A stretch of DNA of 64,000 nucleotides, from assembly GCF_008711175.1 (NCBI RefSeq), contig NZ_VWNF01000001.1, forward strand, positions 1 to 64,000, written 5' to 3'. The translations under genes were made by a program, and so were the position numbers. Below the pieces are notes generated by a model. That model was not told where the DNA came from, made no database searches, and saw nothing but the letters and a program-made list of their open reading frames with translations. This document shows, in pieces, positions 54,494 to 64,000 of this stretch. Source of the stretch: Nesterenkonia ebinurensis (GTDB taxonomy: Bacteria; Actinomycetota; Actinomycetes; Actinomycetales; Micrococcaceae). Numbering within the stretch: the first letter of the stretch is position 1; each line of letters begins with the position of its first letter.

Positions 54494-56476
54494 TCAGACT
54501 TCTGCGAGTCTTGTTAATTTACCTCCAGCTCTCACTTCTTTACCCAACTCGATAACCTCTTGCGCTGCAGCGTCAGCCTCTCCAAGGGTTTCGGCGGAGG
54601 CGAACGTCGATCCACCAGCCTCAGCGGCAATCGCGGTTGTCAGCTGCACTGCGGTGAGCTGAAGACCAAGTACATAGAGTCCTTGTCGGGTCTGACCATC
54701 TGCCCCTATCAGTCGCCTAGGCTTTTTGGTCACGTCGAATCCATCCCGACCTTCCAAGGCATGCGACTCTTCCTCTCTGGTACTGCGAGCTAACCCAGTT
54801 TGCAAGAGGCTCTGAACAAGTGAGGATTGAGAGATCGAGACTTTATTGATCGGTACCATCGCTTCGACCATGGAACATCCTTGGTAGGTAACAGGAACAC
54901 GTGGCGAATAGGCCACATATGTGACTCGCCCCTCGCCTTGATCTTGAACTGAATATCTGGGATTGGGGCCTAGAAACTCGATCAGTCCACAGCGTGCCAC
55001 GGCCGCTAACTCCTCAATCCGCTGGGGAGGAGGACCCCCCGCGAGTCCGCTGACTAACGCGTCAAATTCTTGGAATGACTTGTCATTGAGGAGCGTCGGT
55101 GGGATTTGGCCTCGTGCCATGTCCTTTCGCAACGTGAGTCGGGCCTCCTGCAGTATCTTCACAGTTGCCAGCTGAGGATTGCTGTAGCCCTCCTCGGCTG
55201 AGGCCGCATCCTCCTGCAGGTACTGCAGGACATATGTTTGGTATTCCTTTTCTGTTGAGAAAGTCCGCTCACCGACGGGGGAAGCTAATTCCGTCAGTCC
55301 TGAGCACTGCACCAGAGGCACGAACGTGTTGAGGAGGTAAGCGACCCCGTTACCAAGAGCTTGTTCGTCCAACGAAGCGTCCAGAAGAAGCTCTGCTACC
55401 TCTCTTGTGAACTCCGCCGCTTGGTGCGACGCTCCCAGTACGCCAAATAATTCGGGTCGTTCGCGGCAGAGAGTCATGCAGTAAGTATTCAAGGCATCAC
55501 GGAGAATCAGTGGCCACAGACATCTGCGAAAATCTGCTGACTTGTCCGAGGTGACGGCGGCGAGAATGCTACGGCTAGTGAGAAATCTCAGCTGGCTGTA
55601 CGTACCCTCACTCCTGGGAGATATTGGCTTCGAACGATAAGGAACGCCTCGGCGCGATCCTACAATCAGTATCGGTTCTTGACCCGACGGCAAATATCGA
55701 AGTCTTTGCCCCGGAGTCGCTCCGGATACTTCGCAGAATGACCCACCTCGACCGGCGGTTAGCTGGATCATCAAGTCGAAGAAGTTAAGGCCCATCCCGC
55801 GTACTAACACCCTCTCCCCGGCAGGGAAGACCGAATAGTCTATGTCTCCCGGCAGACTCGGTGGTATGTACCTGAGGTCAGAGTGCCGAGCGGCGTCACA
55901 CAACTCTTGCTTCGCTTGGTCTAAAGCAGCCGGAATATGCCCGAGGGCAAGCACAACACTGTTTGTCACAAGATGCGCTCCTGAGGAGAGCCGCAAACCG
56001 TATTGATCTCCCTGAGGATAAATCGAGACGACATGCTCATGAATCTGTTCAACCGACACCCCAAGCACCTCAAGCTTCTCAATGGTCCGGTCGAGTATCC
56101 ACTGGAGGTAACGGCCATAATCTTGGCGCGGCGGATAATCGTCTGCGCCAGTAATCCCACAGAACTGAGATCGCCATTCTCGAAAGCTCAATGACACGCT
56201 CGATGGAGGCAATTCCTGCGCCGTTGAGCCTGTGGGCGCAACGGTTGGGTAACTCGCAGGGGTGTTCATAAGAAAAAACCGGGGTTGATCCGGATTCCAT
56301 ACCCTCCCGGATCCATGCGGTGTGGGATCTACTATTCGGAGTTTCAGGTTCTCCGCCTCACAGTTTCCTGAATAATCCTGCTCAAGATGAGCTAATAGAC
56401 GCTCTGCGAAAGATGTGCCTCGGGGACCTGCCCCTACGACAGTGACCACAAACGCATCTCCAGCATCAGAGCTCAT
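54494..56476 (-). CDS. FAD/NAD(P)-binding protein (NAD_binding_9 type), 660 aa
   Basis: This large flavoprotein-like enzyme starts with FVVTVVGAGPRGTSFAERLL (GxGxxG dinucleotide site, GAGPRG variant), followed by LKLRIVDPTPHGSGRVWNPD and PRFFLMNTPASYP, the PF13454 signature. A second site may be GERVLVRGMGLNFFDLMIQL. The C-terminal third (GADGQTRQGLYVLGLQLTAV) closes the FAD domain. Relatives act as amine or lysine/ornithine N-monooxygenase-like proteins or are uncharacterised. ATG 56476 overlaps the stop of the oxidase gene (ATGA), so the two are made together. Confidence 0.8.
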   Translation of the reverse strand: MSSDAGDAFVVTVVGAGPRGTSFAERLLAHLEQDYSGNCEAENLKLRIVDPTPHGSGRVWNPDQPRFFLMNTPASYPTVAPTGSTAQELPPSSVSLSFREWRSQFCGITGADDYPPRQDYGRYLQWILDRTIEKLEVLGVSVEQIHEHVVSIYPQGDQYGLRLSSGAHLVTNSVVLALGHIPAALDQAKQELCDAARHSDLRYIPPSLPGDIDYSVFPAGERVLVRGMGLNFFDLMIQLTAGRGGSFCEVSGATPGQRLRYLPSGQEPILIVGSRRGVPYRSKPISPRSEGTYSQLRFLTSRSILAAVTSDKSADFRRCLWPLILRDALNTYCMTLCRERPELFGVLGASHQAAEFTREVAELLLDASLDEQALGNGVAYLLNTFVPLVQCSGLTELASPVGERTFSTEKEYQTYVLQYLQEDAASAEEGYSNPQLATVKILQEARLTLRKDMARGQIPPTLLNDKSFQEFDALVSGLAGGPPPQRIEELAAVARCGLIEFLGPNPRYSVQDQGEGRVTYVAYSPRVPVTYQGCSMVEAMVPINKVSISQSSLVQSLLQTGLARSTREEESHALEGRDGFDVTKKPRRLIGADGQTRQGLYVLGLQLTAVQLTTAIAAEAGGSTFASAETLGEADAAAQEVIELGKEVRAGGKLTRLAEV

Positions 56477-57630
56477 AATGCTGCAGCTCCAGTCCGACTG
56501 GCCAGGAACGCTTCGGGTACAGCAGCTCTGCCGCTGTCTTCATCAGGTGCCGTTGACAGAGTTGCCACTAAGTCGCCGATCAACGGTGCGAACTTTGCTC
56601 CATGACCAGAACATGGCGAAGCAATGGTGAGATTCTGGAAGCGCTCGAGGATGAAGTCCTCGTTCTGAGTGTTCGTAAAGATGCAGGTAGTCTCCGCGTA
56701 CGGCTCTGGCGCGACTCCCGGTAAATGTTTCACGACATAGTCCACGATGCGCTGACGGTCCTCTGGATCGATGAGCCCATCCTGATGGCTGGCGGAGGGA
56801 AAGACTTTGCCTACATTGAACTCCGCAACTTTGAGGCCTCGGAAGTCCGCATCACGGCCTCCCTGCAGACCGTAAGTTTGGATCGCCTCATTCTTGTGTA
56901 CGAATGAGGGCCACTCCTTCATGCCTGCTGCGTATGGAAAGTGATAGATCTGGCCCTGCCGCACCTGAACTTGAGGCAGGGACTGCACGAAATGCCGGGG
57001 CAGTGTGGGGTTGTCCAAAATCTCGGGAAGCCAGCCTCCAGCTGCTACAACGAGCCGCTCAGCTTCGATTACTTCACCTGCACGGTTTTGCACGAGAAAC
57101 CCGGTTGCTGTACGACTGATCTGTTGAACTTTCCAACCGGTGCGGAAGCCTGCACCATATTTCACAGCGAGATCGACCATCGATTTCACCGCAGATTCCG
57201 CATCGATGGCTGCGGCCTCTGGTTGCCACAGCACGTCAGTATCAAACACAAATTGCGGCCACCGGCTCATTGCCTCAGATTTCGAGACCAGCTCATGGGA
57301 GATCCCTTCTTCCTCCAGAATCTGCGCCAGATGATGAGGGTTCCGGACGTTCCCGTAATCAAGTCCTCCGGTCTTGGTCAGTAGGTTCTCACCGCTATCC
57401 GCTTCCAGTTCTCTCCATAAGAAGGACGCACGCTTAACGAGCTGCACATACATGCGCGAGGGATAGGGATAGCGAAAAATCCGAGAAGACCCGTGAGAAC
57501 TGCCTCGCCCTCCGGCAGGCCTTTCCTGTTGTTCAAGGAGCATCACTTCTTGCCCGCGTGCTGCGAGCTGCCATGCTGTCGCAGAGCCAGCCAAGCCTGC
57601 TCCGACGACCACATACTTTGAATACGTCAT
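56473..57630 (-). CDS. monomeric sarcosine oxidase / N-methyltryptophan oxidase-like flavoenzyme
   Basis: This 385-residue enzyme has YVVVGAGLAGSATAWQLAAR (FAD site), GSSHGSSRIFRYPYPSRMYV (the GSSHG..R.IR motif), EAAAIDAESAVKSMVDLAVK, the covalent-FAD Cys in ETTCIFTNTQNEDFILER and SPCSGHGAKFAPLIGD. It should oxidise a secondary or N-methyl amine with O2, giving hydrogen peroxide and an aldehyde such as formaldehyde. ATG 57630 lies 8 nt after TAGCGT on the minus strand, so the transcript may be leaderless. It heads the unit and is divergent from a LysR gene. Confidence 0.87.
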   Translation of the reverse strand: MTYSKYVVVGAGLAGSATAWQLAARGQEVMLLEQQERPAGGRGSSHGSSRIFRYPYPSRMYVQLVKRASFLWRELEADSGENLLTKTGGLDYGNVRNPHHLAQILEEEGISHELVSKSEAMSRWPQFVFDTDVLWQPEAAAIDAESAVKSMVDLAVKYGAGFRTGWKVQQISRTATGFLVQNRAGEVIEAERLVVAAGGWLPEILDNPTLPRHFVQSLPQVQVRQGQIYHFPYAAGMKEWPSFVHKNEAIQTYGLQGGRDADFRGLKVAEFNVGKVFPSASHQDGLIDPEDRQRIVDYVVKHLPGVAPEPYAETTCIFTNTQNEDFILERFQNLTIASPCSGHGAKFAPLIGDLVATLSTAPDEDSGRAAVPEAFLASRTGAAAL

Positions 57631-57705
57631 GTGAGTAGACGCTAGACCTAGAAGTAATAGTCAGTCCAACACTAAAAACCAAACGACTGATACTAGACAG
57701 ATAAA

Positions 57706-57726
57706 AGTCACTCTTTTAGTGTGACT
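57706..57726. promoter_or_regulatory. inverted repeat in the LysR/oxidase divergent spacer
   Basis: AGTCAC (57706-57711) and GTGACT (57721-57726) form a symmetric site with a 9-nt centre in the 239-bp AT-rich spacer. It lies about 80 bp upstream of the oxidase start and is a candidate LysR binding site. The rest of the spacer holds no gene. Confidence 0.5.
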
Positions 57727-57869
57727 CAACAGGAACCCTATGTAACATAAACATTTCACAGAGGTTACTCGCCTAGCACAGACCTAAGCACAGCCAAACT
57801 CAGCCTGCGTACCCCTACTTGCTGAGCTAGACTCTCACGAAATCTCATTGCACCCGATTAGGGGGACTC

Positions 57870-58757
57870 ATGGAAATTCGACAACTTCGCTATTTCGCTG
57901 CTGTCGCTGAAGAACTTCATTTCGGAAGAGCCGCTGAACGTCTCCACATATCTCAAGCACCTCTGAGTGCACAGATACAGAAACTCGAACGCGAGATTGG
58001 TCATCAACTATTTTATCGAACAACTCGAAGTGTTTCACTGACTTCCCAAGGTCATGAATTCTATGAAAGATGCAGTAATATTATCGGAGAAATAGACGAA
58101 ATTACCTCAGGTCTCCACTTAATAGCCAAAGGTAAGGCAGGAGACCTTCACATTGGCTTTGTCAGTTCCGCAAGCTATGGTCTGATACCACAGGCAGTGC
58201 GGCGATTCCGTGAGCTAGCACCTGATGTCAATCTCCACCTTGAGCCGATGACAAGCGGTGAGCAAGCCGAAAAATTGCGCGAAGGTCAGTTGGAGCTCGG
58301 AATTGTCAGAGGTGAACACAAGGTGCCTGGACTGTCCGAGGAACGCATATTCACTGAAGAGATCGTTGCCTGTCTCCCCGGCGATCACCGACTGACGACC
58401 CAGCCGGAAGTCTCCCCTGCCCAACTCACCAAAGAACCCCTGATTTTCTTCCCCCCACGTGAAATGCCCGGATACGCCAGTGAGATCCAGGCAATTTTCG
58501 CAGGACTTCCGTTCCCACAGGTCTACACTCGCATCATTCAGCAGGAGAATGCGTTAGGACTTGTCGCCGCTGGACTCGGATTCACTCTTCTTTCTGACTC
58601 AGTGGCAGCATTTGCACCTACAAACGTTCATCTGAGTCGTATCTCAGGCACCCCACGGAGCACTCTCAACGTGGTATGGCTCGAAGGCCAGGAATCCCCC
58701 GCCGCGCAGCACTTCCGCTCTGTTCTCCGGGAAGTTTCACCCAGCCTCAAACCCTGA
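57870..58757 (+). CDS. LysR-family regulator
   Basis: This 295-residue regulator has MEIRQLRYFAAVAEELHFGR, AERLHISQAPLSAQIQKLER and RTTRSVSLTSQGHEFYERC, typical of the BenM/CatM/CynR branch. The effector domain has LHIGFVSSASYGLIPQAVRR and LGLVAAGLGFTLLSDSVAAF. ATG 57870 follows AGGGGG. Codons are clearly AT-richer than in the neighbouring core genes (many AAT, ATA and CAA). It is divergent from, and probably activates, the oxidase-FAD protein-symporter unit. Confidence 0.9.
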   Translation: MEIRQLRYFAAVAEELHFGRAAERLHISQAPLSAQIQKLEREIGHQLFYRTTRSVSLTSQGHEFYERCSNIIGEIDEITSGLHLIAKGKAGDLHIGFVSSASYGLIPQAVRRFRELAPDVNLHLEPMTSGEQAEKLREGQLELGIVRGEHKVPGLSEERIFTEEIVACLPGDHRLTTQPEVSPAQLTKEPLIFFPPREMPGYASEIQAIFAGLPFPQVYTRIIQQENALGLVAAGLGFTLLSDSVAAFAPTNVHLSRISGTPRSTLNVVWLEGQESPAAQHFRSVLREVSPSLKP

Positions 58758-58771
58758 ACAGGTGCTTTCGT

Positions 58772-59326
58772 TCACTTCTCAGCCGAGCTGGCTGGGCCCC
58801 TGACCTCTGGGTCCCGCGCAGACGCGTCAGCGTCTGTGCGGGTTAGATCCGGGACGTCGTTATCCGACTGCTCCGCCTGCTGGGCAAGTTTTTCTTCCGC
58901 TAGGTATCTTTCCATCTTTTCGGCATCGAGCTGCGCGCCCTTGTCCATCGCGTACCACCAGCAGGCAGCGAAGGCCAGGCCGGGCAGCACTGCTAGAGGC
59001 ACGATCAGCCCTTCGGAGGTCACCAGGGCCACGGCCACGAAGCTGGCGATGATCAGGCACTGGAGCACCCAACCAGCCGGATAGCCCACCGGCCGGTGCA
59101 GGAAGGCACAGAGGGCCACACAGAGCACGGCGATCAGGCAGGCCGCGGCGAAGATCCACCAGACGAACCATTCGTTCTGGTTCAGCCCCCAGGCGGCCAG
59201 GCCGAAGAAGAACATCAGCGCGGCCTCCAAGCACAGCACAGTGGAGGCGAAGAGTGCCTTCACCGATCGTGGTGGCGGGATCTGGCCTGGCTGCCACTCA
59301 CGCTGGGCGCGGGTCTGCCGGGGCAT
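58772..59326 (-). CDS. DUF4233 membrane protein
   Basis: This 184-residue protein has four membrane helices: VKALFASTVLCLEAALMFFF, WWIFAAACLIAVLCVALCAF, GWVLQCLIIASFVAVALVTS and VPLAVLPGLAFAACWWYAMD. A charged tail of about 50 residues follows. It matches DUF4233, found next to folC and ndk in Actinobacteria, with no known function. Its ATG overlaps the folC stop (TGATG). Confidence 0.9.
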   Translation of the reverse strand: MPRQTRAQREWQPGQIPPPRSVKALFASTVLCLEAALMFFFGLAAWGLNQNEWFVWWIFAAACLIAVLCVALCAFLHRPVGYPAGWVLQCLIIASFVAVALVTSEGLIVPLAVLPGLAFAACWWYAMDKGAQLDAEKMERYLAEEKLAQQAEQSDNDVPDLTRTDADASARDPEVRGPASSAEK

Positions 59327-60774
59327 CAGGAATCATCTCCTGTGCTGTCATGGCCGGGGACCTCCGAGTCAGGGGCACCGGTATCCGGGATTCCGGTGTC
59401 GACCGCGCCGAACAGAGCCCGGGCATCGCCGACCAGGGTGATCGAACCTGTGATGAGAATTCCTGCGGTCTCGGAAAGCTCCTCGGCGTCGATCTGCTCC
59501 ACCGCCCAGGCGATTGCTGCGTCCAGCTGCTCGGTGGTGTGAATCTGCTCCTCACGGAATCCGGCGTCCTGGGCCAGCTCGGCAAGCTCTTCGGCCGGGA
59601 TAGCCCGCGCTGAAGTGGACTGGGTGAAGCAGACCTCGCTGACCACGTCACCGTACTGCTCGAAGAGCACCTGCATCATATGGGCGGCGTCCTTCTCCTT
59701 CAGGATCCCCACAATCAGCACCAGTTTGGAGAACCCGAAACTCTCCTGTACCGCGGTCGCGCCGGCCTCGATCCCAGCCGGGTTATGGGCGGCGTCGACA
59801 ATCACCGCCGGGGCTGAGCGCAGGGTCTCCAGCCGGCCCGGTGAGGTGATGTGCTCACACGCGGTGCGGAGGTTCTCGATGTTGAGCTGACGCTCCCCTC
59901 CGCCGATGAAGGCTTCAAGGGCCGCCACTGCCTGGGCGAAGTTCTCTGCCTGGTGGGCCCCAAGCAGCGGTAGCTGCAGGTCCGGGTAACGCCCGGTCAG
60001 CCCCTGAATGGTGACCTGCTGGCCGCCGACCCCGGGCAGCCGGGACTCCACGCCGAACTCCACCCCCTGGAACCGGAAGGGCACCCCGGCAGTCTGGGCT
60101 GCTTCGAGCAGCACATCGGCGGCATCGCGCTGCTGAGCTGCCGAAACCAGGAACCCGCCTTCGGTGATGATCCCAGCCTTCTCCTGCGCGATCTCCTCCA
60201 CCGTCTCCCCCAGCATGGCAGTGTGGTCCAGGCTGATCGGGCCGATGACCTGCACGGCGGAGTCGGCCACATTGGTGGCGTCCCAGGACCCGCCCAGGCC
60301 CACCTCCAGAACCATCACATCCACCGGCTCATCGGCGAAGATCGCAATCGCCAGCACAGTGAGCAGCTCGAAGAGAGTCAGCGGCTTCTCCCCGCGCTCA
60401 GCGAGCTGGGCGTCCACCAGGCCGATGCTGGGCCGGATCTCGTCCCAAATCCGTACGAAGGTCTCATCAGAGACCGGCTTGCCGTCCACGGCGATACGTT
60501 CGGTGACCTTGCCCATATGCGGGGAACTGTAGCGGCCCGCACGCAGATCGTGGGCCAGCAGTCCGGCCTCGATCATCCGAGCAGTGGAGGTCTTCCCGTT
60601 GGTACCGCCCACGTGAATCACCGGGGCGGAGCGCTGCGGGTCACCGAGCACCTCCATAGCCAGCTGCATGGGCTCAAGCCGAGGGCGCATGTCATTCTCC
60701 GGGGCGCGGGCGAGCATCTCGGCGTAGATGCTGGTCACCGAGTATTCATCGGCCTGCGGCGCGCGCTCAGGCAT
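59326..60774 (-). CDS. folC: bifunctional folylpolyglutamate synthase / dihydrofolate synthase
   Basis: This 482-residue Mur-ligase-family enzyme adds glutamate to folates. It has a folate loop region [20 protein letters not shown], the P-loop [85 protein letters not shown] and [20 protein letters not shown]. The C-terminus has a disordered acidic tail. ATG 60774 lies 8 nt inside the ileS reading, so the two overlap and are coupled. Confidence 0.95.
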   Translation of the reverse strand: MPERAPQADEYSVTSIYAEMLARAPENDMRPRLEPMQLAMEVLGDPQRSAPVIHVGGTNGKTSTARMIEAGLLAHDLRAGRYSSPHMGKVTERIAVDGKPVSDETFVRIWDEIRPSIGLVDAQLAERGEKPLTLFELLTVLAIAIFADEPVDVMVLEVGLGGSWDATNVADSAVQVIGPISLDHTAMLGETVEEIAQEKAGIITEGGFLVSAAQQRDAADVLLEAAQTAGVPFRFQGVEFGVESRLPGVGGQQVTIQGLTGRYPDLQLPLLGAHQAENFAQAVAALEAFIGGGERQLNIENLRTACEHITSPGRLETLRSAPAVIVDAAHNPAGIEAGATAVQESFGFSKLVLIVGILKEKDAAHMMQVLFEQYGDVVSEVCFTQSTSARAIPAEELAELAQDAGFREEQIHTTEQLDAAIAWAVEQIDAEELSETAGILITGSITLVGDARALFGAVDTGIPDTGAPDSEVPGHDSTGDDS

Positions 60775-63700
60775 GGGACTCCTTCAGCGCAGTCACCGTG
60801 GCCCGTGTCTCCTCAGTGGCCTCACCCTCCACCAGGTTCAGGGTCAGGGTCAGGGTCTCGGCCTTGACCAGCTCAGAGTGAGCTTCCACTGCGGCGATCA
60901 CCTCAGGGGAAGCGGTCAGTGTGGTCTCGATCCGGTCGGAGACGTTGAGCTCGGCGTCCTTCCGAGCTGCCTGCACAGTACGTACGACGTCGCGGGCGAT
61001 CCCCTCTGCCACCAACTCGGGGGTCAGTGTGGTGTCCAGTACCAGGAACCCTCCCCTGGCGCCGCCAGCACTGGCCGCGTCCAGAACCGTCACGGCGGAC
61101 TCTCCAGCCTCTTCGGAGACCGTAGTGGTCAGGGTGTATTCGCCTTCCTGCAGCTCCAAGCCGCCGGCGGTGACCACTCCCCCGGCCATGGACCAGTCTC
61201 CGGATTTGGCTCCTTTGATGGCGTGCTGGACCTGCTTGCCCAACCGGGGGCCGGCGGCCCGGGCGTTGACCACCAGCTGCTGGCCGATGCCGAACTGTTC
61301 AGGTGAGACGTCCGCGGCGTCGAGCAGCACCACCTGCTTGATGTTCAGTTCCTCGGCGATGATCTGCACATACGGTGATTCTGAAGCGCCGGTGCCGGCC
61401 AGCGCCTCGGCATTCGGGACCACCACGGTGAGTGTGGCCAGCGGCTGGCGGACCCGCTGCTTGGCCTGCTTGCGCAGGGCTGAGCCGGCGGAGGTGACCG
61501 TCCGGGTGAGCTCCATGAGCTCCACGGCACGCTCGTCCTTCACATAGGTGTCCGGGTCGGGCCAATCGGTCAGGTGCACGCTGCGCCCGCCGGTGAGTCC
61601 GCGCCAGATCTCCTCACTCACCAGCGGCAGCAGCGGGGCTGCTACCCGGGTGAAGGTCTCCAGCACGGTGTAGAGCACGTCATAGGAGGTGAAGTCCTCA
61701 CCGTAGAACCGCGCCCGGGAGCGCCGGATGTACCAGTTGGTCAGCGTCTCGGCGAAGCCGCGCAGGGCCTCGCAGGCCCTGGATACGTTGAACTCGTCCA
61801 GTGCCTCGGTGACCTCACGGACCAGGTCCCCAGCGGCAGCCAGGATGTAGTGGTCCAGAGGGGTGAGGCGGGCGTCGTGCGCGCCTTCGGCGCTTTCTCC
61901 CTCAATCGCCACGGGAGGCCCAGAGTCCGCTCCGGTCTCCGTTCGGCTCAATCGGTCGCCGTCCTCCGTAAATACATTTCTCGCGATGTAACCGGCTCCG
62001 TTGTTCGCGGTGTTGGCGTAGAGGGCGAAGAAGTGCCAGGCGTTCCACATGGGCAGCAGCACCTGACGCACCCCCTCGCGGATTCCCTCCTCAGTGACGA
62101 TCAGGTTGCCGCCGCGCAGAATGGGGCTGGCCATCAGGAACCAGCGCATGGCATCGGAGCCGTCACGGTCGAAGACCTCGTTGACGTCCGGGTAGTTCTG
62201 CAGGGACTTGGACATCTTCTGCCCGTCGGAGCCCAACACAATGCCGTGGCTGATCACATTGGAGAACGCCGGGCGGTCGAACAGGGCGGTGGCCAGGATG
62301 TGCATGGTGTAGAACCAGCCGCGGGTCTGGCCGATGTACTCCACAATGAAGTCCGCCGGGTTGTGGGTGTCGAACCAGCCGGCATTCTCGAACGGGTAGT
62401 GCACCTGGGCGAAGGGCATGGAGCCGGAGTCGAACCAGACGTCGAGCACATCCTCCACCCGGCGCATAGTGGACTGGCCGGTGGGGTCGTCCGGGTTGGG
62501 GCGGGTCAGCTGGTCGATCCAGGGCCGGTGCAGGTCCGGTTCGCCGGCCGCATTGCGCGGGTAGTCCCCGAACGCCTCCTTGAGCTCCTCCAGGGAGCCG
62601 TAGACCTCGGTGCGCGGGTACTCCGGGTTGTCCGAGGCCCACACCGGGATCGGGCTGCCCCAGTAGCGGTTGCGGCTGATCGACCAGTCGCGGGCATTCT
62701 CCAACCACTTGCCGAACTGACCGTATTTGACGTTCTCCGGAATCCAGTTGATCTCCTCGTTGATGGCCACCATCCGGTCCTTGAACTCGGTCACCGCCAC
62801 GTACCAGGAGGTGACCGCCTTGTAGATCAGCGGGGTGCGGCAGCGCCAGCAGTGCGGGTAGGAGTGCACATAGGACTGCTCACGGACCAGCCGGCCGTCA
62901 GCCTTGAGCCGGTTGATGATAGCCCGGTTGGCCGCGAAGACCTGCACGCCTGCGATCTCGGCCAGCGGGGTGTCACCACTGGGGGTGGGCTCGGCGAACA
63001 TCGGAAGAAACTCCGCGGCAGCGTCGACCGAGAGTATCACCGGGATGCCGGCGGCCTCGGAGGACTGCTGGTCCTCCTCACCGTAGGCGGAGGCCTGGTG
63101 GACCAAACCGGTGCCGTCAGTGGTGGTGACGTAGTCCTCGATGAGCACCCGCCAGGCGTGCTGGGTGCCCCAGACTGAAGCGTCGGTGTAGTAGTCCCAG
63201 AGCGGCCGGTACTGAAGGTTGGCCAGGTCCTTGCCCAGGTAGCGCCCGATCACGGCAGCTTGGGCTGACTCCGCGGCGGTGACGTCGTCGTGGTCGGTGA
63301 AGCCCAGATCCTTGGCGTAGGCACTCACCAGATCGGCGGCCAGCATATGCTTGCCCGGCAGCGGGCCCTCGGCGGGGGCTTCCACCACGGCGTATTCGAT
63401 CTCTGCGCCGACCGCCACCGAAAAGTTGGTGGGCAGGGTCCAGGGAGTGGTGGTCCAGGCCAGCAGGTTGACCCCGGCCAGCTGGTCGCCCAGTGCTCCG
63501 CCGCCGGTGATTGGGAAGGTGACGGTCACTGAGGGGTCCTGGCGCTCCTGGTAGACCTCGTCATCCATCCGCAGCTCGTGGTTGGACAGCGGGGTTTCGT
63601 CTTTCCAGCAGTAGGGCAGCACCCGGAAGCCCTGGTAGGTCAGTCCTTTGTCATGCAGCTGTTTGAAGGCCCAGATCACCGACTCCATGAACTCCACGTT

Positions 63701-64000
63701 GAGGGTCTTGTAGTCGTTCTCGAAGTCCACCCAGCGGGCCTGCCGGTTGACGTAGGCCTCCCACTCCTTGGTGAACTTCAGCACGTTGGCTCGGCATGCG
63801 TCGTTGAAGTGCTCGATGCCCATGGATTCGATCTCGGCCTTGTCTGTCATGCCCAGGTCCTTCATAGCGGAGAGCTCGGCCGGCAGCCCGTGGGTGTCCC
63901 AGCCGAAGCGCCGCTCCACCTTCTTGCCGCGCATGGTCTGGTAGCGGGGTACCAGGTCCTTCACATAGCCGGTGAGCAGGTGGCCGTAGTGCGGCAGGCC
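60767..64000 (-). CDS. ileS: isoleucyl-tRNA synthetase (5' end beyond the window)
   Basis: This is a large class I synthetase, partial: the frame runs off the right edge, where it reads [20 protein letters not shown] (the HIGH motif is HYGH). Further motifs are [29 protein letters not shown] (editing domain), [19 protein letters not shown] [32 protein letters not shown] and [16 protein letters not shown] (KMSKS). The C-terminal anticodon domain is long, as in the mycobacterial/eukaryotic-like type 2 IleS. Residues encoded by 61878-61953 ([20 protein letters not shown]) form an unusual insertion before the LDHYIL helix, from a repeat element. Confidence 0.96.
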   Translation of the reverse strand, partial: GLPHYGHLLTGYVKDLVPRYQTMRGKKVERRFGWDTHGLPAELSAMKDLGMTDKAEIESMGIEHFNDACRANVLKFTKEWEAYVNRQARWVDFENDYKTLNVEFMESVIWAFKQLHDKGLTYQGFRVLPYCWKDETPLSNHELRMDDEVYQERQDPSVTVTFPITGGGALGDQLAGVNLLAWTTTPWTLPTNFSVAVGAEIEYAVVEAPAEGPLPGKHMLAADLVSAYAKDLGFTDHDDVTAAESAQAAVIGRYLGKDLANLQYRPLWDYYTDASVWGTQHAWRVLIEDYVTTTDGTGLVHQASAYGEEDQQSSEAAGIPVILSVDAAAEFLPMFAEPTPSGDTPLAEIAGVQVFAANRAIINRLKADGRLVREQSYVHSYPHCWRCRTPLIYKAVTSWYVAVTEFKDRMVAINEEINWIPENVKYGQFGKWLENARDWSISRNRYWGSPIPVWASDNPEYPRTEVYGSLEELKEAFGDYPRNAAGEPDLHRPWIDQLTRPNPDDPTGQSTMRRVEDVLDVWFDSGSMPFAQVHYPFENAGWFDTHNPADFIVEYIGQTRGWFYTMHILATALFDRPAFSNVISHGIVLGSDGQKMSKSLQNYPDVNEVFDRDGSDAMRWFLMASPILRGGNLIVTEEGIREGVRQVLLPMWNAWHFFALYANTANNGAGYIARNVFTEDGDRLSRTETGADSGPPVAIEGESAEGAHDARLTPLDHYILAAAGDLVREVTEALDEFNVSRACEALRGFAETLTNWYIRRSRARFYGEDFTSYDVLYTVLETFTRVAAPLLPLVSEEIWRGLTGGRSVHLTDWPDPDTYVKDERAVELMELTRTVTSAGSALRKQAKQRVRQPLATLTVVVPNAEALAGTGASESPYVQIIAEELNIKQVVLLDAADVSPEQFGIGQQLVVNARAAGPRLGKQVQHAIKGAKSGDWSMAGGVVTAGGLELQEGEYTLTTTVSEEAGESAVTVLDAASAGGARGGFLVLDTTLTPELVAEGIARDVVRTVQAARKDAELNVSDRIETTLTASPEVIAAVEAHSELVKAETLTLTLNLVEGEATEETRATVTALKESHA
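61878..61953 (-). repeat. intragenic hairpin repeat element, copy in ileS
   Basis: On the minus strand it reads GATTGAGCCGAACGGAGA, a 27-nt hairpin (61914-61940, GGAG/CTCC base and tip GAG-N4-CTC), CGTGG, CGATTGAGGGAGAAA and GCGCCGAAGGCGC. Block order and lengths equal the trmD copy up to CGATTG. Here it lies in sense with the gene and adds about 25 residues in frame. Confidence 0.7.

Noticed and set aside
1-64000. CRISPR arrays, tRNA or rRNA genes, riboswitches
   Set aside because: I saw no regularly spaced repeats with unique spacers other than the 23-nt tandem array, no cloverleaf with a conserved T-arm, no rRNA sequence and no recognisable riboswitch core.

Overview
The window looks like a chromosome segment of a high-GC actinobacterium, most likely a Micrococcales member of the Micrococcaceae type. 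Supporting evidence is the GC-rich codon use, the frequent GTG starts, many promoters with a -10 box only 6-7 nt before the start codon (leaderless mRNAs), and the gene orders rplS-trmD-rimM-khpA-rpsP-ffh and ileS-folC-DUF4233-ndk. The genus cannot be fixed from the sequence alone.

Region 1 (1-24,240) is accessory DNA. It starts with the tail of an IS110 transposase and holds small regulator/enzyme pairs: ArsR/SRPBCC, MarR/aldo-keto reductase, MerR/hydrolase, LysR/EamA exporter, TetR/MFS, HxlR/hydrolase, and TetR/DJ-1/NAD-dependent epimerase. It also has a SUMF1-like protein, two closely related TfoX-domain genes, an AAA ATPase behind four 23-nt iterons, a phosphatidylcholine synthase and an MFS exporter. 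Decay is common: AbiEii-type toxin, VOC, SRPBCC, DUF2461 and SDR remnants. The region ends inside yifB (comM), which is cut just after its Walker B motif. A 25-nt imperfect copy of the junction sequence lies 1.7 kb away, so the region looks like an island or stacked islands inserted in yifB.

Region 2 (24,240-41,400) is core: yifB', yraN, rnhB, two signal peptidases, rplS, trmD, rimM, khpA, rpsP and ffh on the minus strand; two small proteins, ftsY and an ammonium transporter on the plus strand; then an Asp/Glu racemase-family gene and smc on the minus strand.

Region 3 (41,500-51,800) is a cell-surface glycopolymer cluster: an OafA-type acyltransferase with SGNH domain, an ATP-grasp ligase, a polysaccharide pyruvyl transferase, a GT2-GT4 double glycosyltransferase and a Wzm/Wzt exporter, with a tam-like methyltransferase between.

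Region 4 (51,801-64,000) is the ileS-folC-DUF4233-ndk block, split between DUF4233 and ndk by a visibly AT-richer insertion of about 6.5 kb. The insertion holds a divergent LysR gene, a sarcosine/N-methyltryptophan-oxidase-like flavoenzyme, a 660-aa FAD/NAD(P)-binding protein, a GltS-type symporter and an unrecognised 250-aa protein. This is a candidate undescribed amino-acid or amine catabolic unit.

The most unexpected signal is a repeat of about 75 bp with a conserved hairpin, inserted in frame in two essential genes, trmD and ileS, in opposite orientations relative to the reading frame.
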